Positions 22,038-31,382 of a DNA stretch of 41,427 bases are shown piece by piece. The stretch is taken from assembly GCA_009908415.1 (NCBI GenBank), contig JAAAPH010000325.1:1-41427 (forward strand), read 5' to 3'. A program made the position numbers and the translations under genes. Position 1 is the first letter of the stretch; each line of letters starts with the position of its first letter. Below the pieces are notes generated by a model. That model had not been told where the DNA came from, searched no databases, and saw only the letters and a program-made list of their open reading frames with translations. Source of the DNA: Bacteroidota bacterium (GTDB lineage Bacteria; Bacteroidota; Rhodothermia; Rhodothermales; Salinibacteraceae).

Positions 22038-24566
22038 ATGCAGAAGCAACCGTCCAAGGCTAGGCCGCCCACGCTCGCTGGCCGGAACTGGAACCTGTGG
22101 AGGCTGGGCCTATGGATTGTAGCGCTGCTTGGAAGCAGCCTGGGAGCCGTGGACGCGGCGCGCGCCGGGCCCCCGCAACAAGCGCCCCGTGCCGACACGA
22201 GCCAAGCGCCGATCGTGCGTTCGGTGGCCTTCAGCGGCAACGCCTTCTTTGCGGACCGCGAGCTGCGCCAGCGCATCCGCATGCTCCCCAATCGCCAATT
22301 CCTGGGGATTCCGGGCTTTACGTGGTGGCGGTGGATCTATCAGCTGGGCGACTCCGGCGCCCTGGGCCGGCGTGTGGGCAATGCGCTGAAGTCGAGCGGG
22401 GAGCCGCCCGCGTACCTCGATTCAACGACCGTGCGCAGCGACGTCGAGCGCCTTGAAATCTACTACGAGCAGCAGGGCTTCCGCGACGCTTCCGTGTCGG
22501 CCGCGGTGCAGCCGCTGACCGATACGGATCAAGTCCATGTGGTGTACCGCATCGAGGCCGGGGCGCCCACCTACTTGCGTACCGTCACGTACGAGGGCCT
22601 CGGCCGGCTGTCCGACGCGCAGAAGCGGCGTCTCGTGCGCGAGTCGGTGCTGGAGCCGGCGCGCATCGACCCCGAGCAGCCCCTGACGTTTCGCGTCGCC
22701 TCGCAGCGGTATACGAAACCCCTGCTGCTCGAAGAGCGGCAGCGCCTGCTCGCGTTTCTGCGCGACGAAGGATTTGCCCGGGTGGCGCGAGACTCCATCC
22801 GGGCCCTGGTGTACCAGCCCGTCGCGGACTCGTTTGACGTCACGCTCCGGGTGCGGACGGGCGGCGCGTATCGATTCGGGGACCTCCAGTTTCGCGTCGT
22901 GGGCCTGGAGGCCGGCGTCGAAACCGAGATCGACACCGTGCAGGTCGAAGGGGCCGATGGGGCATCGGGGTACACGCCCACCGTCACCGCCCGGGTCGAG
23001 CGCGACCGCCGGCTGCGGTTGTCGCTCCTGCGTCGTGCACTTCAGTTCGAGCCCGGGGCGCCCTACAATCGATCGCAGCTGTTGGCCACGAAGCGACGGC
23101 TGGAGAGCACCGGCATCTTCACGTTCACCAATATCATTCCGCAGGCCGACGATACGGTGCGCACGGCGGCGGGGCCGGAGCTTTTTTTACCACACCGCAT
23201 CGAACTGCGCACGCGGCCGCGCCACCGGCTGCGTGCGGAAACGTTCATGCTTCAGCGGAGCGGCGTGTTGCGCGGTGCCGAGAACGAACTCGGCACGGGG
23301 GTCGGGTTCACGTACGAGAATGCCAACCTCCTGGGCGGTGGCGAAACCTTCCGCCTCGGCACGTCGGGCTCGGTGGCCGCCGACTTCGACTCGACGCTGT
23401 TCTCTTCCGCCCAGGCCGAGGTCACGGCCTCGCTCACAAGCCCTTATCTCATCCGCCCGTTCGACTGGCTGGATGATGCGCTGAACCTGTACGACGCCCG
23501 GACGCGCGTGTCGGTCAGCCTCCTCACGGCCCGGCGCGATCAGCTCCGGCTCAACATCCGCGGGCGCGGCTCGGCGCGGCTCCAACTGGAGATGCAGCAC
23601 ACCCCCATCATCACGTCGCTGGTGGACGTCTTCGACCTCAGCCTGAGCAATCCCGATACGCTCCGTGGCTTCCAGCGGCGCTTTCTGAATCGGGTGATTG
23701 GGACCGGGGACAGTCTCTTGATCACCGATCCCGTCCAGCGCGCGCAGATCATCGAGGACTACACGCAGCCTCAAATCAATACGGCGCTGCGCTATACCTT
23801 CCGCGCCTCGAACACGAATCCCTTGCGGCGCGAACGGGGATACAGCTACGAAGCAGCCGCCGAGGTGGGCAACACGGTGCCCTACCTCATCGACCGGTTT
23901 ATTTCGTCTCCTGATACCCTGGAGAACAGCATTCCCGGGTTGCCCTTCCTGCGCGAGAGCGAGTCGAGCCGGCTCATCTACCGGCCGTACGTTCGTTTTC
24001 TGGGCGACCTGCGCCGGTACAAGCCGTTGAGCCGCGGCACCGTCCTGGCCATGAAGCTGCTGGGCGGCGTATCGCATCCCATCGGGCGGCCCGACGTCGT
24101 GCCCTTCGACCGGCGCTTCTATGCCGGCGGCGCGTCGAGCGTGCGCGGGTGGAGCTTGCGCGAGCTTGGCCCCGGGCGCTCGACGCTCGACACGACAGCC
24201 ACCGCCGAAGGCACCACCAATGTGCTCGGCGGCGATATCAAGCTGGAAAGCAGCATCGAGTTGCGCACGACGCTGCTTCGCAATGTGCTGGCCGCTAACT
24301 GGGTGGGGACCACGTTCATCGATGCCGGCAACGTATGGTTCGGGCCCCGGAATCCGGGCAGCGCGGCCGGGCAGTTTGAGTTCGACGATTTCCTGTCGGA
24401 GATTGGAGTGGGGACCGGGGTTGGGCTGCGCTTCGTGTGGGATTATCTGATCGTTCGCTTCGACCTGGCGTATCGCGTGCATGATCCGATCCCCCAGCAG
24501 CAGGGGCTCTTTCCGGATGCCCTCCGGCGCCCTCAGCTTCACTTCGGCATCGGCCACGCGTTTTAG
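22038..24566 (+). CDS. Omp85-family outer-membrane protein (BamA/TamA type)
   Basis: 842 residues from ATG 22038, which gives a plausible signal region (basic start, then LWRLGLWIVALLGSSLG, cleavage near AARA). Three or more POTRA-like repeats follow (VRSVAFSGNAFFADRELRQRI; TYLRTVTYEGLGRLSDAQ; YRFGDLQFRVVGLE). From ~400 on it is a beta-barrel with long loops. The Omp85 hallmark, usually VRGF/Y, appears as GGASSVRGWSLREL. The C-terminus HFGIGHAF ends in Phe, the usual barrel-assembly signal. It inserts other proteins into the outer membrane. Whether it is the essential BamA or a TamA/TamL paralogue cannot be decided here: no lipobox is seen and no Bam lipoprotein gene lies nearby. Confidence 0.9.
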   Translation: MQKQPSKARPPTLAGRNWNLWRLGLWIVALLGSSLGAVDAARAGPPQQAPRADTSQAPIVRSVAFSGNAFFADRELRQRIRMLPNRQFLGIPGFTWWRWIYQLGDSGALGRRVGNALKSSGEPPAYLDSTTVRSDVERLEIYYEQQGFRDASVSAAVQPLTDTDQVHVVYRIEAGAPTYLRTVTYEGLGRLSDAQKRRLVRESVLEPARIDPEQPLTFRVASQRYTKPLLLEERQRLLAFLRDEGFARVARDSIRALVYQPVADSFDVTLRVRTGGAYRFGDLQFRVVGLEAGVETEIDTVQVEGADGASGYTPTVTARVERDRRLRLSLLRRALQFEPGAPYNRSQLLATKRRLESTGIFTFTNIIPQADDTVRTAAGPELFLPHRIELRTRPRHRLRAETFMLQRSGVLRGAENELGTGVGFTYENANLLGGGETFRLGTSGSVAADFDSTLFSSAQAEVTASLTSPYLIRPFDWLDDALNLYDARTRVSVSLLTARRDQLRLNIRGRGSARLQLEMQHTPIITSLVDVFDLSLSNPDTLRGFQRRFLNRVIGTGDSLLITDPVQRAQIIEDYTQPQINTALRYTFRASNTNPLRRERGYSYEAAAEVGNTVPYLIDRFISSPDTLENSIPGLPFLRESESSRLIYRPYVRFLGDLRRYKPLSRGTVLAMKLLGGVSHPIGRPDVVPFDRRFYAGGASSVRGWSLRELGPGRSTLDTTATAEGTTNVLGGDIKLESSIELRTTLLRNVLAANWVGTTFIDAGNVWFGPRNPGSAAGQFEFDDFLSEIGVGTGVGLRFVWDYLIVRFDLAYRVHDPIPQQQGLFPDALRRPQLHFGIGHAF

Positions 24567-24616
24567 CACGGTACGCCGCCGCATTCGCTCAATCCAACCG
24601 CGACTTCTCCGGCCTC

Positions 24617-25222
24617 ATGTCTTCGTTTCGCACCGCTGCTCAAACCGCGCGCCGCCTCTACCAACGCATGTTTCGGCGGCAGGCCAGCGAACGCATCCGC
24701 GATGTGATAACGACGCTCGCGCAGGTCCCCGCCTTTGCGACGTGCACGACGAGCACGCTGCGCGCCGTGGCCGAGTCGATGCACCGCCGCACGTACCGAC
24801 GCGACGAGTACATCTACTACGAAGGCGACCCGGGCTTGGGGCTGTACGTGATCCGGCAGGGGCGCGTCCGGTTGCTGGCCGAGGCCTCGGACGACGGGCG
24901 CGCAGAGCTCGGACAGCTCGGTCCGCACGGCCTGTTCGGGACGCTCTCCATCTTCGGCGACTTTCGCCGGCTGGAGACGGTGCAAGCGATGACCGAGGCG
25001 TCTGTCGTGGGGTTCTTCCAGCCCGACCTCAAAAACCTGACGAAGCGGAATCCAAAGGCCGGTGCCGAGATCACGATGCTGCTGGCCCGGCACCTGGCGG
25101 AAGAGCACGTCGACCTGGTAGATGCCATGGCCCATGAGGTCGGCCGTTCATCGGCACTCAGCACCGTGGCCGACACCGCAGCGCGGGCCCTCGAAGATGA
25201 GCGGAGAGCGCGCGGAGCGTAG
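24617..25222 (+). CDS. Cyclic-nucleotide-binding-domain protein without HTH
   Basis: 201 residues. A Crp-type cNMP-binding beta-barrel spans ~35-155 (YRRDEYIYYEGDPGLGLYVIRQGRVRLL, then LGQLGPHGLFGTLSIFGDFRRLETVQAM). In the phosphate-binding cassette the usual Glu of FGE is Thr (FGT), and the Arg contact is uncertain (RRLETV), so cAMP binding may be weak or altered. After the domain there is only a helix (HLAEEHVDLVDAMAHEVGR) and an acidic/basic tail. The DNA-binding helix-turn-helix of CRP/FNR proteins is missing, so it is likely a stand-alone sensor or oligomer, not a transcription factor. It follows the Omp85 gene by 50 bases. Confidence 0.85.
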   Translation: MSSFRTAAQTARRLYQRMFRRQASERIRDVITTLAQVPAFATCTTSTLRAVAESMHRRTYRRDEYIYYEGDPGLGLYVIRQGRVRLLAEASDDGRAELGQLGPHGLFGTLSIFGDFRRLETVQAMTEASVVGFFQPDLKNLTKRNPKAGAEITMLLARHLAEEHVDLVDAMAHEVGRSSALSTVADTAARALEDERRARGA

Positions 25223-25438
25223 GCGCGTCTGCCGGCCGGCGTTGTGCAGCGCGGCGCCTCGTGCCGCGGCCGGTCCGGACCCCGTTCCGTGATGCCGGTG
25301 CGGCGTGCGATAATGCGTGAATCCTGCTATAACCGGCGGCACGATGGATCTCAGGCCCCGGGCGTATCGTTTGCACGATGCTTCGTTGGTCGAGCCCGTC
25401 CGGCCCGCTTCCTCTCCTCCACGCACCCCCTTGATGGC

Positions 25439-27241
25439 ATGCGTCCGCTTGCACGGCTGAATCACTACTTCTGGACGTACAAGCACCTCTTCATCCCAGG
25501 GCTTCTCTTCACGATCATCTCGGCCGGCTTCCAGATCACCGTGCCGATGGTTGTCCGGCAGGCGATCGACAGCATCCCCCAGTTTGTGCGGCTGCAAGGC
25601 TTGTTTGAGGGGACGGGCGCGCAAGGCGTGCTCTACCAGTACCTGTTTATCGGCCTCCTCGTCTTTGCCGGAGCCATCGTGGCGCTCACGCTCGTGAGCG
25701 GCGTATTCAAGTTTTTGATGCGGCAGACCGTGGTCGTCGCCTCGCGGCACATCGAGTACGACCTGCGTAATGCGCTCTACGATCACCTGCAGACGCTCTC
25801 GCCCAAGTTCTACCAGGACTACTCGACGGGCGATGTCATCACGCGGGCCACGGACGACATCGAGAAGGTACGGCGCTACATCGGGCCGGCCATCATGTAC
25901 ATCACCCGCTCGCTCTCGATGGTGCTGGTGGCCCTGGCGGTGATGTTCGCCATTTCGCCCACGCTCACGCTCTACGCGCTCATCCCGATGCCGCTCTTGG
26001 CCGTGTCGGTGTTCTTCATGGCGCGCATGGTCCACCACCGCAGCGACCGGTTGCAGAGGCAGTACTCCAGCCTCACGAGCCGCGTGCAGGAGGCGCTCTC
26101 CGGCATCCGCGTGCTTAAGGCGTACACCCGCGAGCCGTCCGAGGCCGAGGCGTTCGAAGGCGAGAGCGACGAGTACAAAGATCGCAACCTCGACCTCGCG
26201 CTCGTGGAGGCGGCCTGGCGGCCGGCCTTTTTGCTGCTCGTCGGGATGTCGACCATCATCGTCGTGTGGGTCGGTGGGCGGCTCGTGGTGGAAGGCGTCA
26301 TCACGATTGGCAACATCGCCGAGTACATCATCTACGTTGCGCTCATGACGTGGCCCGTCGCGTCGATGGGCTTCGTGATCACGATGGTGCAGCGCGCCTC
26401 GGCGTCGGTCATCCGCCTCAACAAGATCCTCGACACCGAGCCCGCCATTCAGGACGACGAGCGGACGGATGCCTCTATCGAAGCCATCGAGGGCCGCATC
26501 GCGTTCCGGCACGTCAGCTTCCGCTACGAAGAGGAGGAGCCGCTCGTGCTCGACGACATCCACTTTGAGTTGCCGGCCGGCGGCACGCTCGGCATCGTCG
26601 GGCGCACCGGCGCGGGCAAGAGCACGCTCGTGGAGATGATCCCACGCCTCATCGAGCCGGACGAGGGTCTGGTGGAGATCGACGGGCACGACATCCGGCA
26701 GATTCCGCTGAAGGTGCTGCGCCGGTCGATCGGCTACGTGCCGCAAGACGTCTTTCTCTTCAGCGATACGGTGGCCAACAACATCGCCTTCGGCGTGCTC
26801 GACGCGGACGACGACGCCATCCGTGATGCGGCGGACGAGGCCGAACTGCTGGACAACATTCAAGACTTCCCGGATGGCTTCGAGACGTACGTGGGCGAGC
26901 GGGGCATCACGCTCTCCGGCGGCCAGAAGCAGCGCACCTCGATTGCCCGCGCACTCATCCGCGATCCCGAAATTCTAATCTTCGACGACTCGCTCTCGGC
27001 GGTCGACACGGCCACCGAGCGGCGCATCCTGCGCCACCTGCGCGCGCGGCAGGGCAAGCACACACTCGTCATCGTGAGCCACCGCATCTCTGCCGTGCAG
27101 GACGCGGATCTCATCCTGGTGCTCGACGAGGGGCGCGTGGCTGAGCGCGGCACGCACGACGAACTGTGCGCGAGCGATGGCCTCTACGCCACCCTCCACC
27201 GCAAGCAACTCCTCGAAGAAGAAATCGAAGCGATGAGCTAG
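25439..27241 (+). CDS. ABC exporter half-transporter, degenerate Walker B type
   Basis: 600 residues from ATG 25439. Six membrane helices (about 15-310) are followed by a nucleotide-binding domain: Walker A GRTGAGKST (~388), signature LSGGQKQR (~490), Walker B ILIFDDSLSAVD (~511) and switch His in IVSHRIS. The residue after the Walker B aspartate is Asp instead of the catalytic Glu, the hallmark of the degenerate half in heterodimeric exporters such as TM287/288 and BmrCD. The partner with intact Glu is encoded at 28416, after an intervening RNase Z gene. Together they should export lipids, drugs or peptides from the inner membrane; the substrate is unknown. Confidence 0.9.
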   Translation: MRPLARLNHYFWTYKHLFIPGLLFTIISAGFQITVPMVVRQAIDSIPQFVRLQGLFEGTGAQGVLYQYLFIGLLVFAGAIVALTLVSGVFKFLMRQTVVVASRHIEYDLRNALYDHLQTLSPKFYQDYSTGDVITRATDDIEKVRRYIGPAIMYITRSLSMVLVALAVMFAISPTLTLYALIPMPLLAVSVFFMARMVHHRSDRLQRQYSSLTSRVQEALSGIRVLKAYTREPSEAEAFEGESDEYKDRNLDLALVEAAWRPAFLLLVGMSTIIVVWVGGRLVVEGVITIGNIAEYIIYVALMTWPVASMGFVITMVQRASASVIRLNKILDTEPAIQDDERTDASIEAIEGRIAFRHVSFRYEEEEPLVLDDIHFELPAGGTLGIVGRTGAGKSTLVEMIPRLIEPDEGLVEIDGHDIRQIPLKVLRRSIGYVPQDVFLFSDTVANNIAFGVLDADDDAIRDAADEAELLDNIQDFPDGFETYVGERGITLSGGQKQRTSIARALIRDPEILIFDDSLSAVDTATERRILRHLRARQGKHTLVIVSHRISAVQDADLILVLDEGRVAERGTHDELCASDGLYATLHRKQLLEEEIEAMS

Positions 27242-27244
27242 GCG

Positions 27245-27319
27245 CGTTGCGCGTTTGTACGTTTCAACGTTGAACGTTGGGCGAGCGCGCTCAACCTTCA
27301 ATGCCCCAACCTTTAACCC
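27245..27319 (+). repeat. Heptad-like repeat with inverted partner before rnz
   Basis: Five CGTT cores recur every 7 or 8 bases (27245, 27252, 27260, 27268, 27275). After the palindrome GAGCGCGCTC (27283-27292) the complementary strand of the pattern follows (CAACCTTCAATG, CCCCAACCTTTAAC). GTTGAACGTTGGGC and GCCCCAACCTTTAAC pair with few mismatches, so a long hairpin is possible. It lies 3 bases after the ABC gene stop and ends just before the rnz start. Confidence 0.65.
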
Positions 27320-27323
27320 AATC

Positions 27324-28289
27324 ATGACCACCACGATCGTCCCGTTAGGTACCGCCTCGGCGATTCCGGTGCACGGCCGCCATCTGTCGGCGCTGGCGCT
27401 GGAGCGAAAGGGACGGGTGTGGCTCTTCGATTGCGGGGAAGGCACGCAGTACCGATTTCTGGAGGCCGGGCTGAAGCGCTCGCGCATCGACGGCATCTTC
27501 ATCAGCCACTTCCACGGCGACCACCTGTATGGCCTGATGGGACTGATGTCCACGATGGCGCTGCTCCGCCGCGAGGAGCCGCTGACCCTCGTCGCGCCGC
27601 AGGGCCTCCGGCAGATTATGGCTGTGATGCCGGGCACGGAGCCGGACCTGCTTCCGTTCCCCATCGAGTTTGTGGAACTGGACGAGGGCTTCGGCCACGC
27701 GACGGTGGTTGCGCACGACGAGTTCACCGTGACGGCGCGTCCGCTGGCGCACCGCACATTCGCGATGGGCTTTCGCTTCGAGGAGCATGCGCGGCCCGGC
27801 CACCTGCACCCCGATGCGGCGCGCGCGCTCGGCGTGACGGACTATGCCGACTTCCGCCGCTTGAAAGCGGGCAAACCGGTTACCCTGGGCGACGGAACGA
27901 CGATCGCGCCGAGCCAGGTACTGGGGCCCGAGCGCCCCGGCATCGCGTTTGCGTACGTGCCAGACACGCGCCCGTGTGCGGACGGCCGCCGCCTGGCTCG
28001 CGGCGTGGACCTGCTCTACCACGAGGCCACGTTCGGCGAGGAGCTGCAGCAGCGCGCCATCGACACGGGCCACTCGACGGCCCGCGAAGCCGCCACGGTG
28101 GCGCGCGACGCCGAGGCGGATCGCCTGCTCATCGGCCACTTCAGCGCGCGCTACGAAGATCCCACGGAGCTCGCCGAGGAGGCCCGCACCGTCTTCCCGA
28201 ACACCGAAGCCGCCGAGGAATTGAACCGCTATGTTCTCGACCCGCGCGAGAAGTGGGCTGCGCTTGAAGACGAACACGAACCCTCGTGA
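27324..28289 (+). CDS. rnz: Ribonuclease Z (tRNA 3' processing)
   Basis: 321 residues from ATG 27324 (MTTTIVPLGTASAIP), which gives the usual RNase Z start; the five bases before it form no ribosome-binding site. It cuts the 3' trailer from tRNA precursors. The metal motif SHFHGDH is at 61-67. Later metal ligands lie in the CPDT-like region YVPDTRPC and in LYHEATF, HSTAREAA and LLIGHFSARY. The flexible exosite arm region (~165-205) is present. The gene sits between two ABC exporter halves on the same strand, with heptad repeats on both sides of it. Confidence 0.94.
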   Translation: MTTTIVPLGTASAIPVHGRHLSALALERKGRVWLFDCGEGTQYRFLEAGLKRSRIDGIFISHFHGDHLYGLMGLMSTMALLRREEPLTLVAPQGLRQIMAVMPGTEPDLLPFPIEFVELDEGFGHATVVAHDEFTVTARPLAHRTFAMGFRFEEHARPGHLHPDAARALGVTDYADFRRLKAGKPVTLGDGTTIAPSQVLGPERPGIAFAYVPDTRPCADGRRLARGVDLLYHEATFGEELQQRAIDTGHSTAREAATVARDAEADRLLIGHFSARYEDPTELAEEARTVFPNTEAAEELNRYVLDPREKWAALEDEHEPS

Positions 28290-28320
28290 ATCGGACGGAC
28301 GCTACACTTTTCCGAGAGGG

Positions 28321-28373
28321 CGTGATGCGAAATCCGTGATGCGTGACGACCAGTCCGCGTGGGCATCACGGAT
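28321..28373 (+). repeat. Heptad-periodic repeat and hairpin before the second ABC gene
   Basis: CGTGATGCGAAATC (28321-28334) and CGTGATGCGTGACG (28335-28348) share the first nine bases and form 14-base units built from 7-mers (CGTGATG). ATCCGTGATGC (28332-28342) and GCATCACGGAT (28363-28373) form a perfect 11-bp stem with a 20-base loop. A GTG codon at 28359, sometimes usable as a start, lies in this loop. Confidence 0.7.
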
Positions 28374-28415
28374 CCTCCCCTGCGCCTCCCTTTCTCCACG
28401 AACCCCCGCATCGAT

Positions 28416-30236
28416 TTGAGTTCGACGGACACCGCACACGATAACGAGAACCAGCGCGATACGCCCGGGCTGGACAGCCGGCTGCTGCAGCGCATCGGGA
28501 CGTACCTGCGGCCGTACACGGGATGGGTGGTGCTTGCGCTCACCCTCACGCTTGGCGCGTCGCTGCTCGGCCCGTTGCGCCCGTTTCTCGTCCAGAAGGC
28601 GATCGACAACTACATCGTACTGGGCGACCTCGACGGGCTGGAGCGCATTATTCTGTTCTTGGTACTCGCCCTGGTGGGGGAGGGCATCCTTGCCTTCGCC
28701 AAGAACTACCTGACGCAGTGGATCGGCCAGCACGCCATCTACGACCTGCGGACGAAAGTCTTCCGCCACATCCAAAACCAGCCGCTTGCCTTCTTCGACC
28801 GGACGCCGATCGGCCGCCTCATCACGCGGACGACCTCCGACGTGGAGGCGCTGAGCGACGTCCTTTCGTCGGGCCTCGTCGTCATCATGGGCGACCTGTT
28901 CCGGCTCATCTTCATCACCTACTTCATGTTCACGCTGAACGCGACGCTGGCCCTCGTCACGCTGGCCGTGATGCCGCTCATGGTGTGGGTCACGTTCTGG
29001 TTCCGGAAGAACGCGCGCGAGATGTACCGCGAGACGCGCAAGCAGGTGGCGCGGATCAACTCGTTCATGCAGGAGCACGTGACGGGCATGCGCATCGTGC
29101 AGCTCTTCAACCGGGAGAAGGAGGAGATGGACCGGTTCGAGGGGATCAACGACGACCACCGGCAGGCGCAGGTCCATACCATCTTTTACTTCGCCATCTT
29201 CTGGCCGGCCGTCCAGATCATCGCCGATGTGGCACTGGGCGCCATCATCTGGTTCGGCGGCCTGCAGGCGATGGCGGGGTCGCTCACGCTCGGCGTCGTG
29301 ATCGCATTCATCCAGTACGCGCGGCAGTTCTTCGACCCCATCCGCAACCTGTCGAACCAGTACAATACGCTCCAGCGGGCCATGGCCGGCGCCGAGCGCA
29401 TCTTCGGCTTGCTGGATGAGGACCACGCCATTGAGGAGCCCGACGCGCCCGTGGAGCTCGGCCGTGTCGACGGCGCCATCGAGTTCAAGAACGTGTGGTT
29501 CGCCTACGAAGACGGCGAGGACGGCACTCCCAACTGGGTGCTCAAAGACATCTCGTTCAAGGCCGAGCCGGGCCAGACCGTGGCGCTCGTCGGGGCAACG
29601 GGCGCCGGGAAGTCGACCATCATGAACGCCCTGCTCCGCTTCTACGAGATCCAGCGCGGCGAAATCCTCGTCGACGGCGTGGACATCCGGCAACTCCGCC
29701 TGCGCGACCTGCGGCGCCACCTCGGGATGATCCTGCAAGACGTCTTCCTGTTTTCGGGCTCCATCGAGAAGAACCTGACGCTGAACGATGACCGCATTAC
29801 GGAGGCGCAGATGCGGAAGGCTGCCGAGCTCGTGCAGGCCGACCGGTTCATCGACCAGCTGCCAAACGGCTACCAGCAGGACGTGAAGGAGCGCGGCGCG
29901 TCGCTCTCGCAGGGGCAGCGGCAGCTCCTCTCGTTCGTGCGGGCGCTCGTCTACGACCCCGAGGTCCTCGTGCTGGACGAGGCCACCTCCAGCGTAGACA
30001 CCGAGACGGAGGAGCTCATCCAGAACGCGATCAACCGGCTGATGGAGGGCCGCACGACACTCGCCATCGCGCACCGCCTCTCCACCATCCAGGACGCCGA
30101 CCAGATCCTCGTGCTGCACAAAGGCGCGATCCGCGAGCGCGGCACGCACCAGGAGCTGCTGGCCATGGACGGCCTCTACCGTAAGCTGTACGAGCTCCAG
30201 TACCGCGACCAGGAGCGGGTTGAGGCCGGGGCGTAG
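28416..30236 (+). CDS. ABC exporter half-transporter, catalytically intact half
   Basis: 606 residues from a TTG start at 28416; there is no in-frame ATG near the N-terminus. A GTG at 28359 could add 19 residues but lies in a hairpin loop, so I chose the TTG. Six membrane helices are followed by Walker A GATGAGKST (~392), a signature that reads LSQGQRQ (not LSGGQ), Walker B LVLDEATSSVD with the catalytic Glu, and switch His in IAHRLS. This fits the intact-Glu partner of the degenerate half at 25439. The shared consensus site would use this Glu and the LSGGQ of the other. Extended acidic C- and N-termini are seen. Substrate unknown. Confidence 0.9.
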   Translation: MSSTDTAHDNENQRDTPGLDSRLLQRIGTYLRPYTGWVVLALTLTLGASLLGPLRPFLVQKAIDNYIVLGDLDGLERIILFLVLALVGEGILAFAKNYLTQWIGQHAIYDLRTKVFRHIQNQPLAFFDRTPIGRLITRTTSDVEALSDVLSSGLVVIMGDLFRLIFITYFMFTLNATLALVTLAVMPLMVWVTFWFRKNAREMYRETRKQVARINSFMQEHVTGMRIVQLFNREKEEMDRFEGINDDHRQAQVHTIFYFAIFWPAVQIIADVALGAIIWFGGLQAMAGSLTLGVVIAFIQYARQFFDPIRNLSNQYNTLQRAMAGAERIFGLLDEDHAIEEPDAPVELGRVDGAIEFKNVWFAYEDGEDGTPNWVLKDISFKAEPGQTVALVGATGAGKSTIMNALLRFYEIQRGEILVDGVDIRQLRLRDLRRHLGMILQDVFLFSGSIEKNLTLNDDRITEAQMRKAAELVQADRFIDQLPNGYQQDVKERGASLSQGQRQLLSFVRALVYDPEVLVLDEATSSVDTETEELIQNAINRLMEGRTTLAIAHRLSTIQDADQILVLHKGAIRERGTHQELLAMDGLYRKLYELQYRDQERVEAGA

Positions 30237-30373
30237 CTGCCCCGCGTAGATAGACCACGCAATGCGTGTAACGTTTTGGGTTTGAAGAGTTACCGAAGGG
30301 TATACGACATGCGTGGTTTGCGCCTGTGCGGTGACGCTGCGCCGTGTTGGTGCCTGCTCCACAGCGTCTTAGC

Positions 30374-31186
30374 ATGAGCGGTGTAACGCCGCGGTGCCGC
30401 ACCGCACCCACGTACGATAAGCAGACCTCCGCCTCAAACGCAGCACGACCCCCGATCCGAGCGTCTGACTCACATACCGCGATTCTCTTCTTCAGCCATC
30501 GGCCCGAGCGGGAGTGGTCGAACAAGCGGTTTGTCCGGCGCGACCGGGCGAAGAGCCAGCAGGTGGCAGGAGCGCTGTATGCGCACTCGCTGCACGCCGC
30601 GCGCAGTAGCGGGCTGCCCGTCCTTGAAATCACCGATGCCCAACAGCGGGGAGGCTCTTTCGGAACGCGTTTCGCCAATGCCTTCGCCGACGCGTTTGCG
30701 CAGGGATACGATCGCGTCATCGCCGTGGGGAGTGACTGCCCGCGCCTGCACGAGGTCGATTGGCAGGCCGCCGTCGAACGCTTGGAGCGCGGGGCGCCGG
30801 TGCTCGGCCCCACGACGGGCCGCGGCGGCGCCTACCTGATTGGGCTCCGCCGCGAGCAGTTCGACCAGGCGGCCTTCGCTGCGCTTCCCTGGCAGACGCC
30901 GGTGCTCTTTGCTGCGCTCGCGCAGTATCTTTTGGCGCACACCGAGACCGCCCCTTCGCTGCTCGCCGCGCGCGGCGACGTGAACGGCCACCGGGACCTC
31001 GTGGCGCTGCTGTACGCGCCTGCGTCTTTGCCCGTGGCCCTCATCGCTCGGCTTCGCACGGTGCTCGGACCGCTCGAGTACACCGTTCCCGTCGCGCAAT
31101 TCGCGTCTGCGGACCCTACCAGGAACCATCCGTCCCGGGCCCCGCCATGGTCCAACCGGCTCCGCCGTCTCCGCGCTCGCGCCTGA
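30374..31186 (+). CDS. DUF2064 glycosyltransferase-like protein
   Basis: 270 residues from ATG 30374. The core is a GT-A/nucleotidyltransferase-like sheet: AILFFSHRPEREW at the start of the domain, then QQRGGSFGTRFANAFADAF, VIAVGSDCPRLHEVDW and VLGPTTGRGGAYLIGLRREQF. These match the DUF2064 family motifs (GSDxP and, normally, DGGYYLIGL, here GRGGAYLIGL). The usual first acidic D of that last motif is therefore changed to R, which may affect metal binding. The family is thought to transfer sugars or be a cofactor-guanylyltransferase relative, but substrates are unknown. Past the stop, the perfect inverted repeat ACGGCG-TT-CGCCGT occurs at 31187-31200. The next gene, a TonB receptor, begins 197 bases on. 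Confidence 0.82.
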   Translation: MSGVTPRCRTAPTYDKQTSASNAARPPIRASDSHTAILFFSHRPEREWSNKRFVRRDRAKSQQVAGALYAHSLHAARSSGLPVLEITDAQQRGGSFGTRFANAFADAFAQGYDRVIAVGSDCPRLHEVDWQAAVERLERGAPVLGPTTGRGGAYLIGLRREQFDQAAFAALPWQTPVLFAALAQYLLAHTETAPSLLAARGDVNGHRDLVALLYAPASLPVALIARLRTVLGPLEYTVPVAQFASADPTRNHPSRAPPWSNRLRRLRARA

Positions 31187-31382
31187 ACGGCGTTCGCCGT
31201 CATCTCCGCGCGGAGGTGCTCTCAGCTCAACCTACTCAGCGTCTCCGCTAAGCAGACGGTCCGGGTGAGGACCGTGTCAAGCCCGCCTTGCCCGTGCCGT
31301 ATGTCGCCGATCCGTCATCGGTGCATAGGGTGTGCTCCGCTGCTTAGAGGCCTCGGCCCCACCTTAGTCCCTCTGTACGCCC

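Noticed and set aside
23187-24584. Leftward 465-codon frame opposite the Omp85 gene
   Set aside because: No domain, no start signals, and the opposite strand has a clear Omp85 protein.
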